Positions 18,758 through 27,637 are shown, counted from the first letter of the stretch. The stretch: DNA of 64,000 nt from an uncultured Oscillospiraceae bacterium (GCA_947628185.1 CANQYW010000004.1:1-64000), one strand, 5' to 3'. The notes: generated by a model not told the origin, from the sequence alone. Program-made: numbers and translations.

Positions 18758-18789
18758 ATAATAAGCACTGAAAAGGTGGTGCTTATTAT
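18758..18789 (+). promoter_or_regulatory. Inverted repeat spanning the dacF ribosome binding site and start
   Basis: ATAATAAGCAC (18758-18768) and GTGCTTATTAT (18779-18789) are perfect reverse complements. The 10-base loop holds most of the Shine-Dalgarno (AAAGGTG), and the right arm ends inside the ATG at 18788. As RNA it would tie up the start codon; as DNA it is also a plausible operator. Confidence 0.7.
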
Positions 18790-19921
18790 GCGCGTTATTA
18801 AAAGGCTCCTATCGGCAACCGCCGCCATCGCTTTAGTGGCGGCGTTTACCGTGCCCGCGCGGGCGGAAGGGGAGGTCTCGGTCTCCGCTAAGTCCGCCAT
18901 ACTCCTGGAGGCCAACACCGGCCAGGTGCTCTACGAGAAAAACCCGGACGAGCGGATGCAGATCGCCAGCACGACGAAACTCATGACGGCCCTCGTGGCC
19001 CTGGAGAACTCCTCCCTTGACGACATAGTGGAGGTGGACCCCGCGGCCCAGGGCGTGGAGGGCTCCTCCATGTACCTGCGGGCGGGGGAGAGACTCACCA
19101 TGCGCGAGCTCCTCTATGGGCTCATGCTGGAGTCCGGCAACGACGCCGCCGTGGCCGTGGCCTGCCATATAAGCGGGGGAGTCCAGGAGTTCTCAAAACT
19201 CATGAATGAGCGGGCTGAGAGCCTGGGCCTGGAGAACACACATTATGTAAACCCCCACGGCCTCACCGAGGAGGGGCACTACTCCTCCGCCCGGGACCTG
19301 GCGCTGCTGATGGCCGAGGCCATGAACAACTCCCTCTTCGCGCAGCTCGCCTCCACCAGGTCCATTAGCTTTGGGGACAGGACGTTCAAGAACCACAATA
19401 AGCTCATGTGGAGCTATGAGGGGATGCTCTCCGGCAAGACCGGCTACACCGAGGCGGCGGGGCGTACCCTTGTCACCTGCGCCGAGCGGGACGGCATGAG
19501 GCTCATATGCGTGACCCTCCGCGACGGGGACGATTGGAACGACCATGTGGCGCTGTACGACATGGCCTTCGGCCGGTGGAAACTCGTGCGTCTCGCCTCC
19601 GCCGGCGAGGTGGCGGCCCGGGTGCCTGTGGTGTCGGGTCTCGCCGATTCCGTGCCGGTGGCCGCCCGTGAGTCCGTGTGCCTCCTCGTGGATAAGGCGG
19701 CGGAGGTGGAGCTCGTCCCGGAGCTGCCTCCCTTCGTCTACGCGGACGTCACCGCCGGGGAGAGGGCCGGGAGCCTTGTGGCGCTCTTAGACGGTGAGGA
19801 GGCCGCCAGGGCAGAACTCTATTTCGCCGAGGATGTGGGGAAGGACGAGTCCGTCAAACTCTCGGGGATGGATTTTCTAAAGCGGCTCTTCGGGGCCATC
19901 TATAAAAGTGACGGGGAATGA
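18788..19921 (+). CDS. dacF: D-alanyl-D-alanine carboxypeptidase (DacF-like, S11 family)
   Basis: Penicillin-binding protein that trims the terminal D-Ala from peptidoglycan stem peptides. 377 residues: signal peptide ending in VPARA, then the three active-site motifs Ser61-T-T-Lys64, S-G-N (LESGNDAAV) and K-T-G (SGKTGYTEAAG), followed by the beta-sandwich domain of PBP5-type enzymes. Its place after gerW and before rluB matches the spore-cortex carboxypeptidase dacF, though the symbol is by context. GTG 18776 is in frame but lies in the Shine-Dalgarno; ATG 18788 is preferred. Confidence 0.92.
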   Translation: MRVIKRLLSATAAIALVAAFTVPARAEGEVSVSAKSAILLEANTGQVLYEKNPDERMQIASTTKLMTALVALENSSLDDIVEVDPAAQGVEGSSMYLRAGERLTMRELLYGLMLESGNDAAVAVACHISGGVQEFSKLMNERAESLGLENTHYVNPHGLTEEGHYSSARDLALLMAEAMNNSLFAQLASTRSISFGDRTFKNHNKLMWSYEGMLSGKTGYTEAAGRTLVTCAERDGMRLICVTLRDGDDWNDHVALYDMAFGRWKLVRLASAGEVAARVPVVSGLADSVPVAARESVCLLVDKAAEVELVPELPPFVYADVTAGERAGSLVALLDGEEAARAELYFAEDVGKDESVKLSGMDFLKRLFGAIYKSDGE

Positions 19922-20640
19922 TCTCAGCCATGGAGGAGCGACTACAGAAGATAATAGCGGCGAGGGCCGGCCTCTCCCGCAGGGCGGCGGAGGAGCTCAT
20001 ATCCGAGGGGTGCGTGACGGTGAATGGCGTCACGGCCGCCCTCGGCTGCCGCGCCGACCCGGAGAGGGATGAGGTACGCATAAGGGGCGTACCTCTGCCG
20101 GCGGCGAGCGGGAGAAAATATTACATAATGCTCAATAAGCCCGTGGGGTACGTCACCACCATGCGCGACGAGCAGGGCCGCCGCAGCGTGGCGGAGCTGG
20201 TGGCCGATATCCCGGAGCGGGTCTACCCCGTGGGGCGGCTCGACATCAACTCCGAGGGCCTCCTCCTCATGACGAACGACGGGGACTTCGCGAACCTCAT
20301 CGCGCATCCCTCCAACGAGAAGGAGAAGACGTACCGCGTGCTTGTCTCCGGCGACGCGGAGGCGGGGATGCGGAAACTCCAAGAGCCGATGGAGCTGGAC
20401 GGCCATAAGATCAGGCGGCCGAGGGTGCGCCTCCTCTACGACCGGGGCGCCACGGCGGCCATGGACATAACGATACACGAGGGCCGCAACAGGCAGATCC
20501 GCCGCATGTGCGAGGCCGCCGGGCTCAGGGTACACAGGCTCACCAGGATATCCATAGGCGGCGTGAGACTCGGCGGACTCAAGAAGGGGGAGTGGCGGGA
20601 GCTCACTCCCGAGGAGCTCAGAGCCCTGCGGGGCGCCTGA
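19918..20640 (+). CDS. rluB: Ribosomal large-subunit pseudouridine synthase, RluB/RsuA family
   Basis: Converts a uridine of rRNA to pseudouridine. 240 residues: N-terminal S4 RNA-binding domain (about 7-60) and catalytic domain with the Asp109 motif GRLDINSEGLLL. It overlaps the dacF stop by four bases. ATG 19930 is an alternative start. RluB (2605 region of 23S rRNA) is the best guess from the scpB-linked position, but RsuA or RluE specificity cannot be excluded. Confidence 0.9.
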   Translation: MISAMEERLQKIIAARAGLSRRAAEELISEGCVTVNGVTAALGCRADPERDEVRIRGVPLPAASGRKYYIMLNKPVGYVTTMRDEQGRRSVAELVADIPERVYPVGRLDINSEGLLLMTNDGDFANLIAHPSNEKEKTYRVLVSGDAEAGMRKLQEPMELDGHKIRRPRVRLLYDRGATAAMDITIHEGRNRQIRRMCEAAGLRVHRLTRISIGGVRLGGLKKGEWRELTPEELRALRGA

Positions 20641-20687
20641 CTTTGCAAGTTTTTATTCAAAAAGATTCATTTTGGATAAAATAACTC

Positions 20688-20715
20688 TTGCTTTTTTTAA
20701 CGGGTCAAATATAAT
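20688..20715 (+). promoter_or_regulatory. Vegetative promoter of the RpiR gene
   Basis: TTGCTT at 20688-20693, 16-base spacer, consensus TATAAT at 20710-20715. Transcription would begin near 20722, so the in-frame ATG at 20716 cannot be the start. Confidence 0.75.
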
Positions 20716-20763
20716 ATGTGTTGTCGCTATTTCGCCCCGTTAAGGCTGGCAAGGAGTTTGTTC

Positions 20764-21627
20764 ATGGAAAAGGATGTCCTATCGGCGATCAAGAGCGTCT
20801 CTTCCGGTTTCTCGAAGGGTCAGAGGAGGATCGCCGCGTATATAAGCGAGAACTATGACAAGGCGGCCTTCATGACCGCCGGCAAGCTGGGGGACGCCGC
20901 GGGCGTTTCGGAGTCCACGGTGGTGCGTTTCGCGGCGGACCTGGGTTACAACGGCTACCCGGAGATGCGCCGGGCGCTGCAGGAGCTTGTTAAAAATAGG
21001 CTCACCACCGTCCAGCGGATAGAGGTCGCCAAGGACCTCATCGACCGGGACGACATACCCGACGCCGTGCTCAACTCCGACATGATAAAGATCCGCCACA
21101 CCCTGGAGGAACTCGATAGGGACGCCTTCCGGGAGGCCGTCACCGCGATATGCTCCGCCCGGAGCATATACGTCCTGGGTCTTCGCTCCTCCGCGGCGCT
21201 GGCAGGATTCATGGGGTTCTACTTTAACCTCATCTTCCCCGACGTGCGCATAATAACCCAAAACGCCATAACGGAGATACAGGAGCAGGTTCTCCACATA
21301 TCCTCCGGCGACGTGCTGGTGGCCATAAGTTTCCCCCGGTACTCAAAGCGCACAATAAAGGCCATGAGCTACGCCCGCGACAGGGGGGCCACGGTGGTTT
21401 GCATAACCGACGCGGCCTCGTCCCTGGTGGCAAATTTCGCGGACCTCAAGCTCTACGCAAGGAGCGAGATGATGTCCTTCCTTGACTCCCTTGTGGCGCC
21501 GCTGAGCCTCATCAACGCCCTGGTGGTCTCCGTGGCGGAGCGCTCCAGCTGCGACCTGGAGGCGAACTTTGAGAGTCTTGAGAAGATCTGGGCCGAGTAC
21601 GATATCTATGAGAAATACGAGCAATGA
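20764..21627 (+). CDS. RpiR/MurR family transcriptional regulator
   Basis: 287 residues with an N-terminal RpiR helix-turn-helix (KGQRRIAAYI...KLGDAAGVSESTVVRFAADLGYNGYPEMR) and a C-terminal SIS sugar-phosphate-binding domain (SIYVLGLRSSAALAGF, later ISFPRYSKRTIKAMSYARDRGATVVCITD). Such proteins sense phosphosugars, but no sugar genes lie nearby; the genes downstream are membrane and isoprenoid genes, so its target is open. ATG 20764 has AAGGAG 8 bases upstream. Confidence 0.92.
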   Translation: MEKDVLSAIKSVSSGFSKGQRRIAAYISENYDKAAFMTAGKLGDAAGVSESTVVRFAADLGYNGYPEMRRALQELVKNRLTTVQRIEVAKDLIDRDDIPDAVLNSDMIKIRHTLEELDRDAFREAVTAICSARSIYVLGLRSSAALAGFMGFYFNLIFPDVRIITQNAITEIQEQVLHISSGDVLVAISFPRYSKRTIKAMSYARDRGATVVCITDAASSLVANFADLKLYARSEMMSFLDSLVAPLSLINALVVSVAERSSCDLEANFESLEKIWAEYDIYEKYEQ

Positions 21628-22843
21628 TGTTATAGTCGTGGGCGGCGGGGCCGCCGGGATGATGGCCGCGGGGTTCGCGGCGTCCCGGGGTCTCTCGGTC
21701 ACGGTACTTGAGAAGACGGAGCACACATGCCGCAAGCTGGGCATAACAGGCAAGGGCCGCTGTAACCTCACGAACAACACAGAGAACCGGCTGGTCATAG
21801 CGAACATACCCCAGAACGGTAAGTTTTTATATAGCGCCCTCTCCCGTTTCTCTCCCCGGGATGTCATGGCCTTCTTTGAGAGCCGGGGCGTCCCCGTGAA
21901 GACAGAGCGTGGGAATAGGGTGTTCCCGGTGTCGGACAGGGCGGCGGATATAGTCTCGGCACTCCGGCACTTTTGCGCCGCCGGCGGCGTCCGGGTGGTG
22001 CACGAAAAGGCCCTGGAGATATGCGTGGAGGAGGGGGCGGTCCTGGGCGTCAGGACGCCTGACGGTATTTTTACTGCGCCCTCCGTCATACTCTCCACCG
22101 GCGGTCTCTCATATCCCGCCACGGGCTCCGACGGGGACGGGTACACTATGGCCTCCAAGCTGGGGCACAGTATCATCGAACCCCGGGCGTCCCTGGTGCC
22201 GCTGGAGGCGAGGGGCGATATCTGCCAGCGGATGCAGGGTTTCTCCCTGCGCAACGTGGGTGTGCGGGTCATAAATAGTGCGGGCCGGACCGTCTATGAG
22301 GACTTCGGCGAGCTCCTATTTACGCACTTCGGCATTTCCGGCCCCACGGTGCTCTCGGCCTCGGCGCACATGCGGGATTTTGACACCGATTCATATAAGT
22401 TCCTCATCGACCTAAAGCCCGCCCTCGACGAGCGGAAACTCGATGAGCGGTTACTCCGGGATTTTGAGAAGTACAAAAATAGGGATTTCGCCAACGCTCT
22501 CACGGATCTCGCCGGAAGGAGCATGATACCGGTGCTGGTGGAGCTCTCCGGGATACCGCCGGAGACGAAGGTCAATTCCATAACCCGGGAGCAGCGGCGG
22601 GGCCTTTTGGAGCTCTTTAAGAACTTCCCTGTGGAGATATCCGGCCCCAGGCCCATAGAGGAGGCAATAATAACCTCCGGCGGCGTGGACGTGCGGGAGG
22701 TGGACCCCAGGACTATGGAGTCGAAACTCGTCCGGGGCCTGTATTTCGCCGGTGAGATACTTGATATGGACGCATACACCGGCGGTTTCAATTTGCAGAT
22801 CGCCTGGTCCACCGCCCACGCGGCGGCAATGAATGTGAAATGA
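21608..22843 (+). CDS. NAD(P)/FAD-dependent oxidoreductase, HI0933/BaiN family
   Basis: A 411-residue flavoprotein with the FAD-binding fold at the N-terminus (DVIVVGGGAAGMMAAGFAA), the family stretch HTCRKLGITGKGRCNLTNN and a C-terminal FAD contact (GLYFAGEILDMDAYTGGFNLQIAWSTA, in two parts). BaiN from bile-acid metabolism belongs to this family, but most members are unassigned. Start ATG 21608 overlaps the end of the regulator gene by 20 bases, so the two are coupled. Confidence 0.9.
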   Translation: MRNTSNDVIVVGGGAAGMMAAGFAASRGLSVTVLEKTEHTCRKLGITGKGRCNLTNNTENRLVIANIPQNGKFLYSALSRFSPRDVMAFFESRGVPVKTERGNRVFPVSDRAADIVSALRHFCAAGGVRVVHEKALEICVEEGAVLGVRTPDGIFTAPSVILSTGGLSYPATGSDGDGYTMASKLGHSIIEPRASLVPLEARGDICQRMQGFSLRNVGVRVINSAGRTVYEDFGELLFTHFGISGPTVLSASAHMRDFDTDSYKFLIDLKPALDERKLDERLLRDFEKYKNRDFANALTDLAGRSMIPVLVELSGIPPETKVNSITREQRRGLLELFKNFPVEISGPRPIEEAIITSGGVDVREVDPRTMESKLVRGLYFAGEILDMDAYTGGFNLQIAWSTAHAAAMNVK

Positions 22844-22862
22844 ACGTGAGAGGAGTGACACG

Positions 22863-23555
22863 ATGAGTCACGTATCTGTAGCACTTGATGGCCCCTCCGG
22901 CGCGGGGAAATCGACCCTGGCCAGGATGGCGGCAAAACATTTCGGCTTTGTCTATGTGGATACCGGGGCGCTCTACAGATGCATCGGCCTATTTATGCTA
23001 AGAAACGGCGTCGGGACGGAGGACGCCCCAGCTGTGGAGTCGAAACTCAAGGATATCCATGTGGAGCTCAGTTACGACAGCGACGGCGTCCAGAGGATGA
23101 TCTTAAACGGCGAGGATGTGTCCGAGGCCATACGCGAGCCCCGGGTCTCCATGGCCGCCTCCGCCGTCTCCGCCATCCCCCAGGTCCGCGCGTTCCTCCT
23201 TGAGACCCAGCGGGACATGGCAAGACGCTATGACGTGGTGATGGACGGCCGGGACATAGGCACAGTTGTACTTCCCGAGGCCCAGGTGAAGATATTTCTC
23301 ACCGCCAGCGCCACCGAGAGGGCCAGGCGCCGGTATAGGGAGCTTGTGGACAAGGGCATGGACGTGAGCTTTGAGGCCACGCTCCGAGACATCGAGGCCC
23401 GGGACAAAAATGACTCCACCCGCGATATCGCCCCCCTGAGGCCCGCCGAGGACTCCGTCGTCATCGACACCACCGAGTACGGCCTGGAGGACAGCTTTGA
23501 GTTCATCTGCAAGGCCGTGGAGAGAAAACTCCAGGGGAACAGAGATAGCGAGTAA
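22863..23555 (+). CDS. cmk: Cytidylate kinase
   Basis: Phosphorylates CMP and dCMP. 230 residues with the P-loop GPSGAGKST (about 9-17), VDTGALYR and the CMP-binding MDGRDIGTVVLP. AGGAG lies 8 bases before the ATG. The order cmk-plsC-ispH/S1 is a conserved Firmicutes module. Confidence 0.97.
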   Translation: MSHVSVALDGPSGAGKSTLARMAAKHFGFVYVDTGALYRCIGLFMLRNGVGTEDAPAVESKLKDIHVELSYDSDGVQRMILNGEDVSEAIREPRVSMAASAVSAIPQVRAFLLETQRDMARRYDVVMDGRDIGTVVLPEAQVKIFLTASATERARRRYRELVDKGMDVSFEATLRDIEARDKNDSTRDIAPLRPAEDSVVIDTTEYGLEDSFEFICKAVERKLQGNRDSE

Positions 23556-23573
23556 AGAGGACTATTTGACACA

Positions 23574-24185
23574 ATGAACAGTGAGAAGTTTTGGTACGAT
23601 ATCCTCCGGTTCATAACCATGATAGGCATCGGTCTCGTCCGGCCCTTCAAGGTCTTTGGCCGCGAGAACATCCCGGAGGGCGCCGCCATAGTCTGCGCCA
23701 ACCACTCCGGCGCGTCGGACCCGTTTTATATGGCCTACGCCCTCCCAAGGCGGGACCACCTGTGTCTCATGGCGAAAGCGGAGCTCTTTAAAAATAAGAT
23801 CCTCGGCTTTCTCCTCCGGCTCATCGGCACGTTCCCGGTGAACCGGGACTCAGCGGACCTCGAGGCCATGAAGAACGCCATGCGGTGCCTAAAGGAGGGG
23901 CGGAAGCTGGGCATCTTCCCCGAGGGCACGAGGTCCGATGAGGACGGCAAGGCCAGCCCCAAAGGCGGCGCCGTGAGGCTCGCCCAGAAGATGGGCGTGC
24001 CCATCGTACCCATGTACATACCGAGAAAAAAGAAATTTTTCAGGATAAATCCCATAATAATTGGGGAACCTATAGTCATTGAGAAGGGCCGCCGCCTCAC
24101 CCACGAGGAGATGGAGTCCATCGCCGGGGGCCTCATGGATAAGATACACGCGCTGGGCAGGACCCACGACGCGGTTCGGGGGTGA
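23574..24185 (+). CDS. plsC: 1-acyl-sn-glycerol-3-phosphate acyltransferase
   Basis: Adds the second acyl chain in phosphatidic acid synthesis at the membrane. 203 residues with the catalytic motif His44-x4-Asp49 (NHSGASD), the glycerol-phosphate-binding FPEGTRS, and GGAVRLAQKMGVPIVP. One hydrophobic segment at the N-terminus may anchor it. AAAGAGGA precedes the start; the stop is five bases before the TTG of ispH. Confidence 0.95.
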   Translation: MNSEKFWYDILRFITMIGIGLVRPFKVFGRENIPEGAAIVCANHSGASDPFYMAYALPRRDHLCLMAKAELFKNKILGFLLRLIGTFPVNRDSADLEAMKNAMRCLKEGRKLGIFPEGTRSDEDGKASPKGGAVRLAQKMGVPIVPMYIPRKKKFFRINPIIIGEPIVIEKGRRLTHEEMESIAGGLMDKIHALGRTHDAVRG

Positions 24186-24189
24186 TGGC

Positions 24190-26292
24190 TTGGAGATAAA
24201 TACCGCCAAGACCGCCGGGTTCTGTTTCGGCGTCAAGAGGGCAGTCGGTATGGCCGAGAGGGCCGCGAAGGAGTACGGCTCCTGCGTGTGCCTGGGGCCG
24301 CTCATACACAATAGGGACGTGGTACGGGAGCTTGAAAGTCTCGGTGTCCGCACTGTGGACTCTATCGATGAGATACGTGACGGCGAGCCCGTCATAATAA
24401 GGAGCCATGGCGCAGGCCCCGAGGTCTACAGCGAGCTGGACCGCAAGGGCTGCCCCGTCATTGACGCCACCTGTCCCGATGTGGCGAGGATCCACCGGCT
24501 CGTCCGGGAGGAGTCCGCCGCTGGGCGCGAGATCCTCATCATCGGCGAGCGGGACCACCCGGAGGTCAGGGCCGTGGCGGGCTGGTGCGGGCAGTCGATA
24601 GTGCTGGAGACGCCCGAGGAGACGGAGGAGTACCTAAAAAATCACCCGGAAATGGCCGGTACGCCCCTCACTATCGTGTCCCAGACCACGGGCGAGAGAA
24701 AAAATTTTGAAATATGTGTTAATTTATTAAAAAAACAGTGTACAAACCTGAAAATATTTGATACAATATGTAATACAACGTCAAATCGACAAAGAGAGGC
24801 CGCGGAACTGGCCTCCCGGTGCGATGTGATGGTAGTAATTGGCGGGAGGCACAGTGCCAATACCCGCAAACTTGTTGAAGTATGTAAATCCCGCTGCGGG
24901 CGCGTGCTCTTCGTGGAGAACGCCTCGGAGTTGGATGTACAAGCACTCAGAGGTATGACTGTGTTCGGCGTGACTGCCGGAGCGTCTACCCCGGAGTGGA
25001 TAATTAAGGAGGTCAACCGGAAGATGAGTGATGAGATCAAGACTGCGGAGGCAGTCGAAACAAGCGAGACCGTCGAGCCCCCCGTGGAGGACACCGCGGT
25101 GGAGGAGACAGCTGGGACGCCCGAGGCGGAAGCTACCTTTGAGGAGCTGCTTGAGCGTTCTATCAAAACTTTACATACGGGGGAGAAGGTGTCCGGCGTT
25201 GTGGCGTCCATAACGCAGACAGAGATCTCAGTGGATCTGGGTACTAAGCAGTCCGGCTACATCCCAGTCTCTGAGTATACCGACGAGCCCGGTGTAAACA
25301 TCAACGACGTCGTCAAAGTGGGCGATGTGGTTGAGGCGTATGTCATGCGCGTCAATGACGTGGAGGGCACGGTCATGCTCTCCAAGAAACGTCTTGACTC
25401 CGTGAAGGCCTGGGACAACATAGCCGAGGCCCGCAACACCAAGGCGGTAGTCGAGGGCACGGTTGTGGAGGAGAACAAGGGCGGTGTCGTGGTGAACGTT
25501 CGCGGCATCCGTGTGTTTGTTCCCGCCTCTCAGTCCGGGCTCCCCAAGGACACCCCCATGACCGAACTCCTTCAGAAGAAGGTCCGGCTGCGCATTACCG
25601 AGGTAAACCAGCCCCGCCGCCGCGTCGTCGGCTCCATCAGGGCTGTGGCATATGAGGAGCGCCGCGCAAAAGCAGAGGCCACATGGGCGGAGATCGAGGA
25701 GGGCAAGCACTATCACGGTGTCGTCAAGTCCCTCACCTCCTACGGCGCCTTCGTGGACATCGGCGGCGTGGACGGCATGGTCCATGTCTCCGAGCTCAGC
25801 TGGAAACGCATCCATCAGCCCTCCGAGGTGCTCAGTGTGGGCGACGAGATCGACGTGTACGTCATCTCCTTCGACCGCGACAACAGGAAGATCTCCCTGG
25901 GCTATAAGGACCCCAACGAGAATCCCTGGATCAAGTTCACCTCCACCTACGGTGTCGGCAGCGTGGCCGAGGTCAGGATCGTCAAGCTCATGCCCTTCGG
26001 CGCCTTTGCGGAGATCGTCCCGGGAGTTGACGGACTTATCCACATCTCCCAGATAGCCGACCGCCGTATAGGCAAGCCCGACGACGTCCTCTCCGAGGGA
26101 CAGGTCGTGAGAGCGAAGATCACCAACATCGACAACGAGAACAAGAAGGTCTCCCTTAGCATCCGCGCTCTTGGCGAGACCCCTGCTCCCGCCCCCGAGC
26201 CTGAGAGCGACGAGGAGGACGACGGCGGAGACGCCGTTGTCTATGACACGGACAACCCTCCCGCGCCTGAGGATCTCCCCGATGCGGAGTAA
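24190..26292 (+). CDS. ispH: IspH (HMBPP reductase) fused to ribosomal protein S1
   Basis: Bifunctional 700-residue protein. The N-terminal part (1 to about 278) is IspH, the last enzyme of the MEP isoprenoid pathway, with Fe-S ligands Cys12, Cys95 and Cys194 and the closing GASTPEWIIKEV motif. The C-terminal part has an acidic linker and four S1 RNA-binding domains starting near residues 328, 415, 505 and 588, then an acidic tail. This fusion is known in Clostridia. The start is TTG 24190 with GGGGGTGA five bases upstream. An AT-rich patch at about 24700-24795 and an internal Shine-Dalgarno with in-frame ATG at 25024 could allow a separate S1 product. Confidence 0.95.
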   Translation: MEINTAKTAGFCFGVKRAVGMAERAAKEYGSCVCLGPLIHNRDVVRELESLGVRTVDSIDEIRDGEPVIIRSHGAGPEVYSELDRKGCPVIDATCPDVARIHRLVREESAAGREILIIGERDHPEVRAVAGWCGQSIVLETPEETEEYLKNHPEMAGTPLTIVSQTTGERKNFEICVNLLKKQCTNLKIFDTICNTTSNRQREAAELASRCDVMVVIGGRHSANTRKLVEVCKSRCGRVLFVENASELDVQALRGMTVFGVTAGASTPEWIIKEVNRKMSDEIKTAEAVETSETVEPPVEDTAVEETAGTPEAEATFEELLERSIKTLHTGEKVSGVVASITQTEISVDLGTKQSGYIPVSEYTDEPGVNINDVVKVGDVVEAYVMRVNDVEGTVMLSKKRLDSVKAWDNIAEARNTKAVVEGTVVEENKGGVVVNVRGIRVFVPASQSGLPKDTPMTELLQKKVRLRITEVNQPRRRVVGSIRAVAYEERRAKAEATWAEIEEGKHYHGVVKSLTSYGAFVDIGGVDGMVHVSELSWKRIHQPSEVLSVGDEIDVYVISFDRDNRKISLGYKDPNENPWIKFTSTYGVGSVAEVRIVKLMPFGAFAEIVPGVDGLIHISQIADRRIGKPDDVLSEGQVVRAKITNIDNENKKVSLSIRALGETPAPAPEPESDEEDDGGDAVVYDTDNPPAPEDLPDAE
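24739..24767 (+). promoter_or_regulatory. Promoter-like sequence inside ispH
   Basis: TGTACA (24739-24744, 4 of 6 to consensus), 17 bases, TACAAT (24762-24767), within a sharply AT-rich patch of a GC-rich gene. It would drive the S1 half. Weak as sequence evidence alone. Confidence 0.3.
25005..25026 (+). promoter_or_regulatory. Internal ribosome binding site before the S1 half
   Basis: TAAGGAGGT (25005-25013) is a full-length Shine-Dalgarno; ten bases later comes ATG 25024, in frame with the fusion. It would yield a 422-residue S1 protein beginning MSDEIKTAE. The same bases encode the conserved I-K-E-V of IspH, so chance is possible. Confidence 0.45.
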
Positions 26293-26302
26293 AAGATGAG
26301 AG

Positions 26303-26339
26303 ATAAGCGGCAGCAATGACCTTGTTGCCGCTTATTTTT
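26303..26339 (+). terminator. Terminator of the ispH/S1 operon
   Basis: ATAAGCGGCAGCAA (26303-26316) pairs with TTGTTGCCGCTTAT (26322-26335) through 14 pairs with one G-U, loop TGACC, followed by T4. It ends the RpiR-to-S1 run. Confidence 0.9.
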
Positions 26340-26378
26340 AAGTCTGCCCCAGCGCGATGTCATCATAGGAGGGATAGT

Positions 26379-27119
26379 TTGAACAAACTGATGTTAAAAC
26401 TCCTTGGCAGAGCCGTGACCTGGAACCAGCATCCCTACGCGGTGGCCATAGTCGCCGCCGCCGGCGGTTCTGACCGCATGGAGGGCGAGGACAAACTCTT
26501 CTCCGAGCTTGAGGGGATACCCGTCATAGCCCGGTCGCTCATGGCGCTCCAGGCGTCAGATTATATCCACGAGATCATAGTCGTCACGAGGGAGGAGTCA
26601 ATAGTTCCGATAGCCGATCTCTGCGCTGAGTTCGAGATAGCCAAGGCCACAAAGATGATCCGAGGCGGCGCCACGAGGGCGGAGTCCGTTATAGCCGGCC
26701 TCCAGGAGGTCCCCAAGGGCGTGGAGTATATAGCCGTCCACGACGGCGCGAGGCCCCTTGTCACCCAGGACGTGATAACCGACGCCTTCAGCAAGGCGTA
26801 TAACTACAACGCCGCTGCCCCGGCGATACCGGTGAACGACACCATAAAGGTGTCCTCCGACGGGTTCATCACCGAGACGCCGGACCGCAGCGCGCTCTTC
26901 GCCGTTCAGACGCCCCAGGTATTCAAGGCCGAGATACTAAAGGCCGCCTTCACGAATGCCAAGGCCGCCGGCGGCGACGTCACCGACGACTGCTCCGCTG
27001 TGGAGCGGATAGGCGTCCGCCCGGCGCTGAGCCGCGGATCGTTTGAGAACATAAAGATAACGCGCCCCATCGACCTTGAGATGGCCGCGCTCATACTTAA
27101 AGGGAGACGCGAGGGATGA
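26379..27119 (+). CDS. ispD: 2-C-methyl-D-erythritol 4-phosphate cytidylyltransferase
   Basis: Third step of the MEP pathway, joining CTP to methylerythritol phosphate. 246 residues; the nucleotide loop reads VAAAGGSDRMEGEDKLF, the Clostridial form in which the usual PKQ is replaced by DKL while the Lys is kept, and VHDGARPLV is the conserved centre. The start is TTG 26379, six bases after AGGAGG; the frame opening at 26316 lies in the terminator. Overlaps ispF by four bases. Confidence 0.94.
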   Translation: MNKLMLKLLGRAVTWNQHPYAVAIVAAAGGSDRMEGEDKLFSELEGIPVIARSLMALQASDYIHEIIVVTREESIVPIADLCAEFEIAKATKMIRGGATRAESVIAGLQEVPKGVEYIAVHDGARPLVTQDVITDAFSKAYNYNAAAPAIPVNDTIKVSSDGFITETPDRSALFAVQTPQVFKAEILKAAFTNAKAAGGDVTDDCSAVERIGVRPALSRGSFENIKITRPIDLEMAALILKGRREG

Positions 27120-27589
27120 GAATAGGTCACGGTTACGATGTCCACCGCCTGACCGCGGGGCGGGACCTCTACCTCTGCGGGGTCAAGATCCCCTACGAGC
27201 TGGGGCTCCTTGGCCACTCGGACGCGGACGTGGCGGTCCACGCGCTCATGGACGCGCTCCTGGGCGCGGCGGCCCTTGGAGACATAGGCCGGCACTTTCC
27301 CGACACCGACCCCCGCTACAGCGGCATATCCTCCCTGGAACTCCTCCGGCAGGTGATGGAGCTCCTTCACGCCAAGGGATACTCCGTGGGGAATGTGGAT
27401 ATAACTATAGTGGCGGAGAGGCCGAAGATATCCCCGTATGTGGAGGCGATGCGCGAGAGGCTGGCCCCGTACCTCGGAGTGGATGCGGACGACGTGAACG
27501 TCAAGGGCACCACTGAGGAGAAGATGGGCTTTACGAACGACGCCATAGCCTGCCACGCCGTGGTCCTCATTGAGAGGGCCGCGTCATGA
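27116..27589 (+). CDS. ispF: 2-C-methyl-D-erythritol 2,4-cyclodiphosphate synthase
   Basis: Makes the cyclic diphosphate of the MEP pathway. 157 residues, normal length. Metal ligands Asp8 and His10 are in GHGYDVHRL and the third is His34 in LLGHSDADV; the C-terminal VKGTTEEKMGF contacts the nucleotide. ATGA overlap with ispD. With ispH just upstream, three MEP genes lie within 3.4 kb but in two transcripts. Confidence 0.97.
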   Translation: MRIGHGYDVHRLTAGRDLYLCGVKIPYELGLLGHSDADVAVHALMDALLGAAALGDIGRHFPDTDPRYSGISSLELLRQVMELLHAKGYSVGNVDITIVAERPKISPYVEAMRERLAPYLGVDADDVNVKGTTEEKMGFTNDAIACHAVVLIERAAS

Positions 27590-27609
27590 TATTGGTCCTA
27601 TAGAGATGG

Positions 27610-27637
27610 CTCCCCGGAAGGAATTCCGGGGAGTTTT
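27610..27637 (+). terminator. Terminator of ispDF
   Basis: CTCCCCGGAA (27610-27619), GNRA loop GGAA, TTCCGGGGAG (27624-27633), then T4. Confidence 0.88.

Noticed and set aside
25228-26316. 362-codon open frame on the minus strand
   Set aside because: Antisense to the S1 half of the fusion and starts within the terminator; no sign of a gene.
26379-26460. IspD loop lacking the usual PKQ
   Set aside because: The DKLF variant keeps the Lys and is common in Clostridia, so it is not a sign of lost function.
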